Source: Clostridiales bacterium (GTDB lineage Bacteria > Bacillota > Clostridia > Oscillospirales > Butyricicoccaceae). From it: a stretch of 33,952 bases of DNA. Location: positions 39,233 through 73,184 of the forward strand of contig JAHZFK010000012.1 of assembly GCA_019421385.1 (NCBI GenBank), written 5' to 3'. Of the stretch, positions 16,993-25,561 are shown in pieces. A program made the position numbers and the translations under genes. The stretch's first letter is position 1. Every line of letters starts with the position of its first letter. Below the pieces are notes generated by a model. The model was not told the origin of the DNA. It made no database searches and saw nothing but the letters and a program-made list of their open reading frames with translations.

Positions 16993-18045
16993 ATGGGATT
17001 TGACACGAAGAAAATTCGTGTGATGATTGTAGATGATTCAATGCTTGCGCGCCGCATCATCCAGAATGGCCTGTCGCGGTTTCCCAATATTGAGGTAGTG
17101 GGGGAGGCGTTCAATGCAATGGACGCCCGTAAAAAGCTTCCTCTGCTCAATCCGGATGTGATGACGCTGGATGTCGAAATGCCGGGCATGAATGGCATTG
17201 ATTTTGTTAAGGATATTCTACCGGTCCATCCGATTCCGATTATTCTGGTTTCCTCTCTGAATCTGCGCGTTTTCGATGCAATGGCAGTTGGCGCGGTAGA
17301 TTTCGTGCGCAAGCCGGATACGGCTGACGGAAATGACCGGTTTATCGATGCATTGGCTAACAAAATTGTTGTGGCTTCATGCGCGCGGGTGCGCCGGATG
17401 CCTCTGCGGCCGGTAGCGACTGCAAATCGGGCTCCGTCTACGCCGCTGAAGCTGAGTGCGGCGCCGACTGATGTAATCATCGGTCTGGGTGCGTCGACCG
17501 GCGGCACGGAAGCAACGCTCGAGGTGCTGCGCCGTCTGCCTGCCAATATACCGGGCATGGTAATCGTGCAGCATATGCCGCCCGGATTTACGCAGATGTA
17601 TGCGGAACGTCTCAACCGCATTTGCCAGATGAAGGTGAAAGAAGCGGAGCACGGAGATGAGATCGTGCGTGGACAGGTACTGATCGCGCCGGGTGATAAG
17701 CAGATGCGCGTGGTGCGCAACGGTACCAGATATACGGTTTCTTGCTTGCCGGGTGAAAAGGTCAGCGGGCATTGCCCGTCTGTGGACGCGCTGTTCCTGT
17801 CGATGGCGCAAAATGTCCGGTGCCGCATGGTAGGTATTATCATGACCGGCATGGGAAGCGACGGTGCAAAGGGCCTGCTGGAAATGCGTAAGCAAGGCGC
17901 GTATACGATCGGACAGGATAAGGATTCCTGTGTGGTTTATGGCATGCCGATGGTTGCACATAATATTGGTGCTGTGATGCAGCAGGCGTCTTGTGAGAAT
18001 ATCGCGGGCGTGCTGGTGCGACATTTGAGCAATTCCAACAGGTAA
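16993..18045 (+). CDS. cheB: Chemotaxis methylesterase/deamidase response regulator CheB
   Basis: 350 residues. An N-terminal receiver (about 6-120; acidic D14/D15, phospho-acceptor D60 in MTLDVEMPG, K in RKPD) is joined to the methylesterase domain (about 155-345) with the Ser-His-Asp triad in GASTGG, QHMPPG and GMGSDG. It removes receptor methyl groups and may deamidate Gln residues. ATG 16993 is preferred to the GTG at 16984 because AAAGGG lies eight bases before the ATG and would abut the GTG. Last gene of the cheA operon; a terminator follows. Confidence 0.96.
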   Translation: MGFDTKKIRVMIVDDSMLARRIIQNGLSRFPNIEVVGEAFNAMDARKKLPLLNPDVMTLDVEMPGMNGIDFVKDILPVHPIPIILVSSLNLRVFDAMAVGAVDFVRKPDTADGNDRFIDALANKIVVASCARVRRMPLRPVATANRAPSTPLKLSAAPTDVIIGLGASTGGTEATLEVLRRLPANIPGMVIVQHMPPGFTQMYAERLNRICQMKVKEAEHGDEIVRGQVLIAPGDKQMRVVRNGTRYTVSCLPGEKVSGHCPSVDALFLSMAQNVRCRMVGIIMTGMGSDGAKGLLEMRKQGAYTIGQDKDSCVVYGMPMVAHNIGAVMQQASCENIAGVLVRHLSNSNR

Positions 18046-18063
18046 GATGGATTATCCACAATA

Positions 18064-18110
18064 AAAAATAGGCGTTAAACAAAAAATGCGGTTTAACGCT
18101 TATTTTTTTT
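18064..18110 (+). terminator. Terminator of the cheAWRB operon
   Basis: GCGTTAAAC (18072-18080) and GTTTAACGC (18091-18099) form a 9-bp stem with a 10-base loop, followed by TTATTTTTTTT. It begins about 20 bases after the cheB stop and overlaps the -35 region of the flgM promoter. Confidence 0.9.
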
Positions 18111-18126
18111 TGCATCTTTCCGATAA
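18100..18126 (+). promoter_or_regulatory. Sigma-28-like promoter for the flgM operon
   Basis: TTAT (18100-18103), 15 bases, TCCGATAA (18119-18126), the closest -10 in the window to the textbook GCCGATAA. The -35 and spacer lie in the T tail of the cheB terminator. FlgM start is about 60 bases downstream, so flgM would be autoregulated through its own sigma factor. Confidence 0.6.
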
Positions 18127-18187
18127 AATAAATATCTGTAGCAAAAAGAGCTATGTGGTATGTTATGAGGAATAGAGGAGTTGACCG

Positions 18188-18487
18188 ATGATGATGGTTT
18201 CGAAAACAGGAGGAATGACCCCTCTCCAGAGGCCACACATGCAAATGGAAAGTGTGGAGGGGCAGTACCGCTCTTCCGGACAATATGACAGCGTGGAACT
18301 GAAAACCGCGCACTATTCTGAGGATCAGCGTTTTTCCTTGGAGTTGTCCAGCCGCCTTGCGCAGGAGGTGCGGACACAGCAGTCCGAGGAAGTGCCGCAG
18401 GTTCGGCAGCAAATCTTAAACGGTGACTACCAGATCAACATTGATAGTCTGGCAGCACAGATCATGCTGTTGGGAGGTGTGTGCTGA
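18188..18487 (+). CDS. flgM: Anti-sigma-28 factor FlgM
   Basis: 99 residues; holds the flagellar sigma factor inactive until hook completion. The N-terminal ~45 residues look disordered, and the C-terminal half (RFSLELSSRLAQEVR, VPQVRQQILNGDYQINIDS, LAAQIML) is the conserved sigma-binding helix region. GAGGAG lies seven bases before the first of three tandem ATGs (18188/18191/18194). The order flgM-flgN-flgK-flgL is the same as in Bacillus. Its TGA overlaps the flgN ATG by one base. Confidence 0.93.
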   Translation: MMMVSKTGGMTPLQRPHMQMESVEGQYRSSGQYDSVELKTAHYSEDQRFSLELSSRLAQEVRTQQSEEVPQVRQQILNGDYQINIDSLAAQIMLLGGVC

Positions 18488-18951
18488 TGGCGAGCGGCTT
18501 TCAGGATATGCTAAAGCTAATTCGTGACCTCACGCACACGCTGGAGGATTTGACGGAGACGCAAAAGAATGTCGCTGCTGCGGTACGCACGGATGACTTG
18601 GAGAAGCTGGGCGAATGCATGAAGCGGGAGCAGGCGCTGTCTCTGGCGCTGCGCAACGCGGACCAGCGTCGCATCAAGTTGCAGGCGGAGTTGGGGCTGG
18701 AAAACATCCGGCTCGCGCAGCTGCCGGAGCACGTGCAAGATGAGGCAATGCGTCAGGAGATTAAGGCTGCCGGAGAGGCGCTGACCACGCAGTATCGCGT
18801 GATGCAAAGCGCAGCAGAGGTGGCGCGTTCTGCTTTGGAATGCAGTCTGCATGAAGTGGAAGGTATGATGACAAATCTGGGATTCGATCCGGTGCAGACA
18901 AAGGAGCATACGGCTTCTGTCAGCGGTGCACATACGGATTTCCATGCATGA
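18487..18951 (+). CDS. flgN: FlgN-family flagellar export chaperone
   Basis: 154 residues, almost entirely helical, with FlgN-like features (LTETQKNVAAAVRTDDLEKL, KREQALSLALRNADQRR). FlgN binds FlgK and FlgL before export. I chose ATG 18487 over GTG 18481 because GGGAGG sits nine bases before the ATG but only three before the GTG. Translation is coupled to flgM by TGATG. Identification rests on fold style plus position between flgM and flgK. Confidence 0.85.
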   Translation: MASGFQDMLKLIRDLTHTLEDLTETQKNVAAAVRTDDLEKLGECMKREQALSLALRNADQRRIKLQAELGLENIRLAQLPEHVQDEAMRQEIKAAGEALTTQYRVMQSAAEVARSALECSLHEVEGMMTNLGFDPVQTKEHTASVSGAHTDFHA

Positions 18952-18973
18952 TTGAAGAGGAGGTACCGCCCAA

Positions 18974-21349
18974 ATGGCGACTTTTGGTGAATTTACAGTA
19001 GCGCGTCTCGGTATGATTGCCAGTCAGATGGCGCTTAATGTAACCGGACAGAATATTTCCAATATCAATACACCGGGATATACCCGTCAGATGCTCGATC
19101 AGTACAGCTTTATTACGAATGGTTCGGGACTGTATCATTCGAATAGTTCGGCTTCGGTTGGTTCGGGTGTTATGCTGGCTGGTGTGTCTCAGCTGCGCGA
19201 TCCGTATCTGGATATCCGTTTCCGCAAGGAAATGTCAAGCGTTGGTTCGACAGACGCGACGCTCAACGTACTCGATCAGCTGCAAAGCGTTATCAACAAC
19301 GTTGATAAAGAAGGCATCGTGACTCAGCTGCAGGATTTGTTCAGCCGTATCAGCGAACTGGGCAGTCATGTGGGTGAGCAGGAATTTGAAACGCTGATGC
19401 GTGAGTCGGCACAGGATCTGTGTACGCTGCTGAATTCCAGTGCGTCCAAACTGCAGCAGGTTTATGAGAATATGGTGCAGCAGTACAACGAAGATATTCA
19501 GGATGCAAATAATATTCTGGAAAAGATTCAGGATTTGAATGAGCAGATTCGCATTGCGGACATCAATGGCGATTCCGCACTGGAACTGCGCGACCAGCGC
19601 AATACGCTGATCGATTCGCTTTCAGAGTACATGAAGATTGACGTCACCTATGGTAAAGAAGACGTTGGCGCGGGATTTGAAGTAGAAAAGCTGACCATCA
19701 AGATGGTAAATGCGACGACTGGTAAGCCGGGACAGACGTTGATTGACGGTATCAGCCGTGCGGAACTGGATTTGGTTGAAAATGATCCGGATATGTTCCT
19801 GAATGTCAGCGAGCTGCATGATCCGGATGGCCTCCAGACATCGAATACCTCGTCACGATTCACGATCGGTGGATTGAACTTTGGCACAGGTGCGACGAAC
19901 GGTCCACAAACAATTACAGTCAATTATACGGATGGAGCCGGAAATAAAAATTCAATTGACATTACGTTTGATGTGGTCGCGCCGTTGAATCCGAATGATC
20001 CGGATTCGGTAAAGGCAGCTCGTGAGCAGACGCTGCAAAATCTTCAGACACAGCTGGAGGCGAATCCCGACCTTAAGGATAACTTTACGATCAACACAAC
20101 GGCGAGCGGTATCAGCTTTGTTTCCACGAAGCAGGGCGAAAATGCACTGAACATCACCAGCATGAAATTGGCTGATGGTGCACAGATTTCTTTTAATACG
20201 CAGAAATCCGTTCCGGCAGTGCCGAGCAATGAGGGCGCTGTTTCGAATGGAATGGGCTACGGTGCGCTGGAATCAACTCGTCAGATGCTGGTCGGCGCAG
20301 GTGAATTCAGCACGGACGCTGCTTATAGCGATGTCCGCGGCATTCAGTACTATATGCGCTCGCTTGACATGATGGCCAACAAGCTGGCTACTGAAATGAA
20401 TCGTGTTAATACGACGGACGCAGAAGGCAATTCGATGGTTGATAAAACAATCAACGGCGTCGATAATCCTGATTATGTGGAGGGAGCAGGCAATCTGTTT
20501 GTAGCAGATGGTGACGATCCGGATAATCCGACCAAGGTGATTACAGCGGCCAATATCTCGATTTCTGACAAATGGCAGACCGGCGAGGTAACGATTGTGC
20601 CAACAACAAAATCAGGGACGGATGTAGGCTCCACGGAAAACGATAACATCAACCGTTTCCTGAATATCTTGAATGAAGCGTATAGTTATAAGGCAACGGA
20701 TATTGTTCGTCCTAATGACACGTCGTTTATAAGCGGCACTTTAACGCAGACCGGTGTTGCGACTGGTACACAACTCAAGGCACAAATTACCTATATAGAT
20801 AGCATGAATCAGAAGCACACGGTAGATGTGACTTTTGCTGCTGGTGCGAGTGCAAAGGATACGCTGAGTAATTTAGCAACTGAGATGAATAAGCTTGGTT
20901 ATAATGCGAAAATCAGCAATGATACACTTGAGTTGACGGCCACCAACGGTAAGATTGAAGAAGGCGTGCTGTGTGATCTGGTTACAGATATACAGATTAC
21001 GGATACAGCGGATCAGCCGGTACCAGGCTTGACTTTGGGTGAGGGAAAAATCAATAGCAAGGTTGCAACCTCTAATATTTATAATGGCAACATTGAGAGC
21101 TGCTACTCTAATATGGAGGGTGTGCTTGGTTCGCATATCAATACAACTTCTACGATTTACGAGACTTATGCAACAGCGGCGGATGAGATCAATACCAGCC
21201 GTGACAGTGTTTCGGGCGTGGATCTGAATGATGAGGGTATCAACCTTTTGCAATACCAAAAATCGTTCTCGGCGGCTTGCCGCTTGATGACTGCGCTGGA
21301 CGAAGCGATGGATAAGGTCATCAATGGCATGGGCATTGTAGGACGCTGA
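18974..21349 (+). CDS. flgK: Flagellar hook-associated protein 1 (FlgK), enlarged
   Basis: 791 residues; first hook-filament junction protein, exported by the flagellar apparatus. The N-terminus (LNVTGQNISNINTPGYTRQ) and C-terminus (GVDLNDEGINLLQYQKSFSA) are canonical. The protein is over 200 residues longer than typical FlgK (about 500-560). The extra length includes two similar inserts: about residues 295-395 (ITVNYTDGAGNKNSIDITF, then INTTASGISFVSTKQG) and about 575-675 (ITYIDSMNQKHTVDVTF, then ISNDTLELTATNG). GAGGAGG lies ten bases before the ATG. The inserts probably decorate the outside of the junction. Confidence 0.95.
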   Translation: MATFGEFTVARLGMIASQMALNVTGQNISNINTPGYTRQMLDQYSFITNGSGLYHSNSSASVGSGVMLAGVSQLRDPYLDIRFRKEMSSVGSTDATLNVLDQLQSVINNVDKEGIVTQLQDLFSRISELGSHVGEQEFETLMRESAQDLCTLLNSSASKLQQVYENMVQQYNEDIQDANNILEKIQDLNEQIRIADINGDSALELRDQRNTLIDSLSEYMKIDVTYGKEDVGAGFEVEKLTIKMVNATTGKPGQTLIDGISRAELDLVENDPDMFLNVSELHDPDGLQTSNTSSRFTIGGLNFGTGATNGPQTITVNYTDGAGNKNSIDITFDVVAPLNPNDPDSVKAAREQTLQNLQTQLEANPDLKDNFTINTTASGISFVSTKQGENALNITSMKLADGAQISFNTQKSVPAVPSNEGAVSNGMGYGALESTRQMLVGAGEFSTDAAYSDVRGIQYYMRSLDMMANKLATEMNRVNTTDAEGNSMVDKTINGVDNPDYVEGAGNLFVADGDDPDNPTKVITAANISISDKWQTGEVTIVPTTKSGTDVGSTENDNINRFLNILNEAYSYKATDIVRPNDTSFISGTLTQTGVATGTQLKAQITYIDSMNQKHTVDVTFAAGASAKDTLSNLATEMNKLGYNAKISNDTLELTATNGKIEEGVLCDLVTDIQITDTADQPVPGLTLGEGKINSKVATSNIYNGNIESCYSNMEGVLGSHINTTSTIYETYATAADEINTSRDSVSGVDLNDEGINLLQYQKSFSAACRLMTALDEAMDKVINGMGIVGR

Positions 21350-21371
21350 TTGAAAGGAGTAGTGGGAAAAT

Positions 21372-22397
21372 ATGATGCGTGTTACCACAAATGGTACGTT
21401 GCGTACCTATCGTAGTCATTTGGCGCGGGCAACGCTCAACCAGTATCAGTCGATGAATACGGTGCTGACACAGCGGCGTTTTACGTCTTATGCGGAGTCC
21501 CCGTCTTTGGCGACTCAGTCGTTTCGCTTGCATTCGGCCTATGCCCGCAATACTGCGCAAAAGAATATGAGCGAGGAAATGATCAGTAAGTATGAGGCAG
21601 CAGGCAGTAGCTTGCAGAAATTGCAGGAGCAGTATCGGGACGCGCTGGATGCTGCGGAACAGGGCCAGGATGACAGCAAGGCAGGCGCGCGCCAGCAGTT
21701 GGGCGAGACGCTTAAGGGCATTGCAGAAGGCATGGTACAGACGCTCAATGCACAGTATGGCGATAAATTCATCTTTGCGGGTACGGATGGCGAGAATGCG
21801 CCGTTTGAACTCAAGGACGGAAAGCTGCTGTTCCGTGGTCTGGATGTAAATGACCCGGCCAATAAAGAGGCTTTTGAAAAAATGGCGAACGAGGCTGCAT
21901 ATGTGGACATTGGTTTGGGTATGCAGTTGGATGAGAATGAGCAGGTGGTACCGTCTACTGCGTTTAATTCTGCTATTTCAGGTATTGGGCTGCTGGGTTT
22001 TGGTACGAAAGACGGCACAGCAGAGGGCGTTCCGAATAATATGATCAGTGCGATCGCAGAGCTGGGCGAGATTTATTCTCGTGCGGATTCGGAGACTGGC
22101 GCTTTGAATCCCACCGATTCGGAGCGCGCGGAAGCTTTGTTCGACAATTTGCAGGAATCTAACTCGGACTTCCGTGCTGCTTGGACCAAGCTGGATACGA
22201 AGGCGCAGTTCCTCAAGTCCAACGATACACGCCTCACCTCAACTGGTGATACGTTGCAGACACAGTACGAAGGTCTGGATCGCGTGGATCTGGCCGATGC
22301 ACTGACTACGTTTGCATATGCACAGTATAGCTACAATGCGGCGCTTCGTGTGGGAAATGATATTTTGTCGCAGTCGTTTATTGATTATATGAGCTAA
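21372..22397 (+). CDS. flgL: Flagellar hook-associated protein 3 (FlgL), divergent
   Basis: 341 residues; second hook-filament junction protein, following flgK by 22 bases. Flagellin-like helices lie at both ends: MRVTTNGTLRTYRSHLARA and DALTTFAYAQYSYNAALRVG. The usual SGK...SPSDDP segment near residue 35 is replaced by QRRFTSYAESPSLATQSFR, so this is a divergent member. The middle has FIFAGTDGENAPFELKDGKL, common in FlgL. AAAGGAG lies about 12 bases before tandem ATGs. Confidence 0.92.
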   Translation: MMRVTTNGTLRTYRSHLARATLNQYQSMNTVLTQRRFTSYAESPSLATQSFRLHSAYARNTAQKNMSEEMISKYEAAGSSLQKLQEQYRDALDAAEQGQDDSKAGARQQLGETLKGIAEGMVQTLNAQYGDKFIFAGTDGENAPFELKDGKLLFRGLDVNDPANKEAFEKMANEAAYVDIGLGMQLDENEQVVPSTAFNSAISGIGLLGFGTKDGTAEGVPNNMISAIAELGEIYSRADSETGALNPTDSERAEALFDNLQESNSDFRAAWTKLDTKAQFLKSNDTRLTSTGDTLQTQYEGLDRVDLADALTTFAYAQYSYNAALRVGNDILSQSFIDYMS

Positions 22398-22438
22398 CAA
22401 ACAAACTTCGTTAATAAAAGGGAAAGAGTGATGGATGG

Positions 22439-23041
22439 ATGGAACGACTGATCGAAATAAAAACAGTTCCGATAGAACTGGAGATGAAAGTAAACCATGC
22501 ACGGCTGGACTATAAGCGGTCGACGGTTGATTTGGAAATTTCCAGAAACGAGGGCGGTTTGCAGATTCGGAGTAAACCGATCAAGGTGAACATCGATACG
22601 TTTGAGGCACGCAATTCTGTTTCGCCGACTGCAATGCGAAGCATCGAACAAGCTGCGCAGCGCGGCCAGCAAAAGGTTTATGACACCACTGCAACTTATG
22701 CTCGTCGGGGTGATTTACTCTTGGAGGCAAAGATCGGAGAACAGCTGATTTCTCAGTTTGCGATGGAATCGCAACAGGTTAATACCGACTTCGCGATGAA
22801 ATGGCTACCCACTACCGGGCCGGATATTTCATGGGACGGTGGAGAACTCAATATTCGGTATGAAATGGATAAGCTGAATTTCGATTGGCGGATGGATCAA
22901 GGCAATGTGGAATTTATTCCGGGCAACATTGAATTCACCGTCACGCAGCAGCCGGATGTCATCATCAAATATATTGGCGGGCCGGTCTACGTTCCACCGT
23001 CTGCGGACCCGGACTATGTGCCGTTAGATGAGAAGGCTTGA
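22439..23041 (+). CDS. DUF6470 family protein (YviE-like)
   Basis: 200 residues, cytosolic by sequence. Start IEIKTVPIELEMKVNHARLD, core DLEISRNEGGLQIRSKPIKV, and a beta-rich end (WDGGELNIRYEMDKLNFDW, VTQQPDVIIKYIGGPVYVPP). The family sits between flgL and fliW in Bacillus and many Clostridia, as here; function is unknown. Three overlapping ATGs (22431, 22435, 22439) lie in an ATGGATGGATGG run; only 22439 is in frame, with AAAGAG ten bases upstream. Confidence 0.85.
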   Translation: MERLIEIKTVPIELEMKVNHARLDYKRSTVDLEISRNEGGLQIRSKPIKVNIDTFEARNSVSPTAMRSIEQAAQRGQQKVYDTTATYARRGDLLLEAKIGEQLISQFAMESQQVNTDFAMKWLPTTGPDISWDGGELNIRYEMDKLNFDWRMDQGNVEFIPGNIEFTVTQQPDVIIKYIGGPVYVPPSADPDYVPLDEKA

Positions 23042-23054
23042 TAAGGAGCTAAAT

Positions 23055-23501
23055 ATGAAAATACAAACCAAATATTTTGGTGAGTTAAACATTGACGACA
23101 GTACGACGCTCCGATTCTCGGATGGTTTGTTTGGGTTTGAACAGGAAAAGGAATTTGTCCTCCTCCCGTTTTCGGAAGAGGAGGACTTCCTGCTTTGCCT
23201 GCAAAGTGTGACAACACCGTTTTTGGCGTTTACGCTGCTCAACCCGTTTATGGTTATGCCGGAATACCGTCCTATTTTACCGCAGGAAGAATTGCGTCGG
23301 TTGGGAGTCGATCAAAGTGAGGACTTGTGCTATTATGTGTTGTGCAGGGTGGAAAACCCAGTCTCTAATAGCACGGTTAATCTGCGTTGTCCGGTTGTGC
23401 TGAACGATCAGACGCGGCAGGCGCGGCAGGTGATTCTGGACGAGTATGAGATGCGATGCCCACTGTCATCGCTGGGAAAGAAGGATGACGGAGCATGCTG
23501 A
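23055..23501 (+). CDS. fliW: Flagellar assembly factor FliW
   Basis: 148 residues; binds flagellin and CsrA and relieves CsrA repression. Typical features: IQTKYFGELNIDDSTTLRF, FSDGLFGFEQEKEFVLLP, PFLAFTLLNPFMVMPEY. ATG 23055 has AAGGAG six bases upstream; an in-frame earlier start at 23028 lacks one. It overlaps csrA by seven bases, the usual coupling of antagonist and target. Confidence 0.95.
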   Translation: MKIQTKYFGELNIDDSTTLRFSDGLFGFEQEKEFVLLPFSEEEDFLLCLQSVTTPFLAFTLLNPFMVMPEYRPILPQEELRRLGVDQSEDLCYYVLCRVENPVSNSTVNLRCPVVLNDQTRQARQVILDEYEMRCPLSSLGKKDDGAC

Positions 23502-23728
23502 TCCTGCAACGAAAAGAAGGCCAGTCTCTCACGATTGACGACCGGATCGTGGTCACGGTTCAGGAAATCGGGCAGGGACGTGTGCGCTTGTCGGTAGATG
23601 CACCGCGCGATATTGCGGTGCTCCGGACGGAGCTGGTGGAGGCACAGCGCGAAAACCGTTCGGCTGCGCAGGAGAAGGAATCTCCGATGCAGCTGCTGCA
23701 AATGCTCCGCAAGGAAAACGAAAAATAA
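23495..23728 (+). CDS. csrA: Carbon storage regulator CsrA
   Basis: 77 residues; dimeric RNA-binding repressor that binds GGA sites near ribosome-binding sites, in Bacillus on the flagellin leader. MLILQRKEGQSLTIDDRIVV is the conserved first strand pair, and VDAPRDIAVLRTEL holds the key Arg. The ~20-residue charged tail is typical of Gram-positive members. Start ATG 23495 lies inside the end of fliW. Last gene of the flgM operon; a terminator follows. Confidence 0.96.
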   Translation: MLILQRKEGQSLTIDDRIVVTVQEIGQGRVRLSVDAPRDIAVLRTELVEAQRENRSAAQEKESPMQLLQMLRKENEK

Positions 23729-23755
23729 TGCCTGTGTTTGGGCATGGATAGAAAT

Positions 23756-23790
23756 AAAAAAATCCTGCGTCAGTTGACGCAGGATTTTTT
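23756..23790. terminator. Bidirectional terminator between csrA and the ComFB-domain gene
   Basis: AATCCTGCGTC and GACGCAGGATT (23761-23771 and 23776-23786) make an 11-bp stem with an AGTT loop, with an A run on the left and T6 on the right. It ends the csrA transcript on plus and the convergent ComFB-domain gene on minus. Confidence 0.92.
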
Positions 23791-23795
23791 AACAC

Positions 23796-24737
23796 TTAAT
23801 GATGTGGATGCTCATTGATGATGACACAGGCGCGCATCATTTGCACAGAGAGTTCTTTTTCATATCGTGCAGCATATACGCTCATATAGGCGGCGCGCTT
23901 GGATTTTTCCAGCACCACATATTTGGATGGCAAATTGGTCAGCGCAAGCGCTTTCATATCGGCAATACAGCGTCGGCAATGGCAGTGCAGCATATTGGTG
24001 GTGTAATAGATCGAGGTTTCCTCCACCAGTTCTTGCAGGACATTGGTATATTCCACGTCTTGCTCTCCGGTGGGGGTGTAAATCTGCTCGGCAGGTGCTT
24101 CCGGCTGCGGCATTTTTACGGTAGGTTGTACCGGCGCGGGAGGTTCTGCGGCAGGGGGAGCAGTTTCCACAACAGCGGGCTGTGGTGCTGCTGGTGTGGG
24201 GGTGGATTCCGGTTCTGGGGCAAGGATGGTTTCTGATTCAGATACCGGGATCTCTTCGACCTCTTGTGCTGTATCATCCGCTGCGATCGCCTCTTGAGAC
24301 TCCTCTGTTGCGGGTGCTTCCGGCGGCTGCGCAGGGGCTTCTGCCTCAATCAGGGCCTGCAATAATCCAGACTTGATGTCATCGGAAACCTGCTGTTCCT
24401 TTTCTCGTACCGTTTGTACAATCGGGACAACAGGCTGCGGTGTGGGGACAGGGGCAGCCTGCGGCTGTTCTGCCGCAGGGGGCTCCTCTGAAGCCACAGA
24501 AGAGGGTTCCGGCACAGGCTCAGCAGGTGCTGGATCGGCTGTCGCAGCTTTAGAGGATTTCTTTGGTTTGGTTGTACTGGTGCGTTTTTTCTCCTTTGCA
24601 GGCTCTGCTGGTACAGGTTGCGGTTCCGCAGGAGCCGCGGGAGCGGGCGTCTGTTCTGGCTCGACTGGCGTGGCTTCGCTGGGCGTTGCGATCAGGTTCA
24701 GCACACGCGCGGTTTTATTGCTTCGTTTGGCGGGCAT
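23796..24737 (-). CDS. Pro/Ala-rich protein with C-terminal ComFB domain
   Basis: 313 residues in three parts. A short basic N-terminus (MPAKRSNKTARVLNLI) is followed by about 210 residues of low-complexity Pro/Ala/Glu sequence, with one Lys-rich stretch near 48-67 (KEKKRTSTTKPKKSSKAA) and one likely helix (DDIKSGLLQALIEAE). The last ~80 residues form a ComFB domain: VLQELVEETSIYY, LHCHCRRCIADMKALALTNL, KYVVLEKSK. The Cys cluster and ALALTNLPSKYVV match the family, which has recently been reported to bind cyclic dinucleotides including cyclic-di-GMP. ATG 24737 (AAGGA nine bases upstream) is preferred to the TTG at 24743. The gene follows the ParA-like gene by 21 bases. A scaffold or ParA partner is inference. 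Confidence 0.8.
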   Translation of the reverse strand: MPAKRSNKTARVLNLIATPSEATPVEPEQTPAPAAPAEPQPVPAEPAKEKKRTSTTKPKKSSKAATADPAPAEPVPEPSSVASEEPPAAEQPQAAPVPTPQPVVPIVQTVREKEQQVSDDIKSGLLQALIEAEAPAQPPEAPATEESQEAIAADDTAQEVEEIPVSESETILAPEPESTPTPAAPQPAVVETAPPAAEPPAPVQPTVKMPQPEAPAEQIYTPTGEQDVEYTNVLQELVEETSIYYTTNMLHCHCRRCIADMKALALTNLPSKYVVLEKSKRAAYMSVYAARYEKELSVQMMRACVIINEHPHH

Positions 24738-24758
24738 TTTCAACTTTCCTTCCGTGGT

Positions 24759-25520
24759 TTAGGATTTATCAGCAAGGATTTCGTCCACGAGTGCGACAAA
24801 GTCCGTGGCGGGCTTGCAAGTGGGAGAATAGGAAACAATGCTTTCTCCGTGGGCGGGTGCTTCGGCTACCATAACGCTTTGACGGATTTTGGCTTCAAAC
24901 ACTTTCGTGTTCAGCTGTTGGGCAATTTGCTGAGAAAGCTCCAATACGTCGCGGTTGAGGTTTAGGCGCGCATTGAATTTATTCAGCAAGATGCCGATGA
25001 CCTTGAGGCTGGGGTTATAGTATTGCCGGACAGTTTCAATGGTTTCTTTGATCTGTGTTACACCCAGCAGACTGAGGATTTCGGGCGCCATCGGGATGAT
25101 GAGCTTGTCCGCGGCAACATAGGCGTTTACGGTCAGCAGATTGAGCGCCGGAGGGGTGTCGATGATGATATAGTCATATCGGTCAGAAACCAGAGAAAGC
25201 TCGGTTTTCAGCATATATTCGCGTCCCGGCTTGTTGCATTCCAGTTCGATACCGGACAGTAGGATATTGGAGGCAAGGAGATCGCCATAGGTCATGGGAC
25301 AAATGACCTGATCGATGGGAAGCTGCTTTTTGAATACTTCGTACATGGTGTGTACATTCTCAATGTCTACGCCGAGGCTGAAACCAAGATTGCCCTGTGG
25401 ATCGAGATCGACGCCGAGAACTTTATATTCGCGCTCGGAAAGCGACGCGATGAGCGCGGCTGCTGTTGTTGTTTTTCCGACGCCGCCCTTCTGATTGGTG
25501 ATGGCAATGATTTCCGCCAT
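24759..25520 (-). CDS. Orphan ParA/Soj-type ATPase
   Basis: 253 residues. Deviant Walker A KGGVGKTT (11-18, signature Lys11), Walker A' VDLDPQGN, Walker B IIIDTPPALN, and the ParA-specific LIPMAPEILSL. These ATPases dimerise on ATP, usually bind nucleoid DNA, and position plasmids, chromosomes, chemoreceptor arrays or other cargo with a partner that stimulates hydrolysis. No ParB/Spo0J gene is adjacent; the next gene is the ComFB-domain protein. The start is ATG 25520 (MAEIIAITNQ), with AAGGAAG eight bases upstream; a longer in-frame extension runs into the promoter area and is not protein-like. The setting between csrA and fliD suggests motility-linked positioning rather than chromosome segregation. 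Confidence 0.93.
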   Translation of the reverse strand: MAEIIAITNQKGGVGKTTTAAALIASLSEREYKVLGVDLDPQGNLGFSLGVDIENVHTMYEVFKKQLPIDQVICPMTYGDLLASNILLSGIELECNKPGREYMLKTELSLVSDRYDYIIIDTPPALNLLTVNAYVAADKLIIPMAPEILSLLGVTQIKETIETVRQYYNPSLKVIGILLNKFNARLNLNRDVLELSQQIAQQLNTKVFEAKIRQSVMVAEAPAHGESIVSYSPTCKPATDFVALVDEILADKS

Positions 25521-25561
25521 AGAAGACACTTCCTTATCTGAAAAAAAATCTGAATATTCTC

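Noticed and set aside
16506..17852. A 448-codon minus-strand frame opposite cheR and cheB
   Set aside because: Antisense shadow; Arg/Ser/Pro-rich translation with no domain, no ribosome-binding site, and both plus-strand genes are firmly identified.
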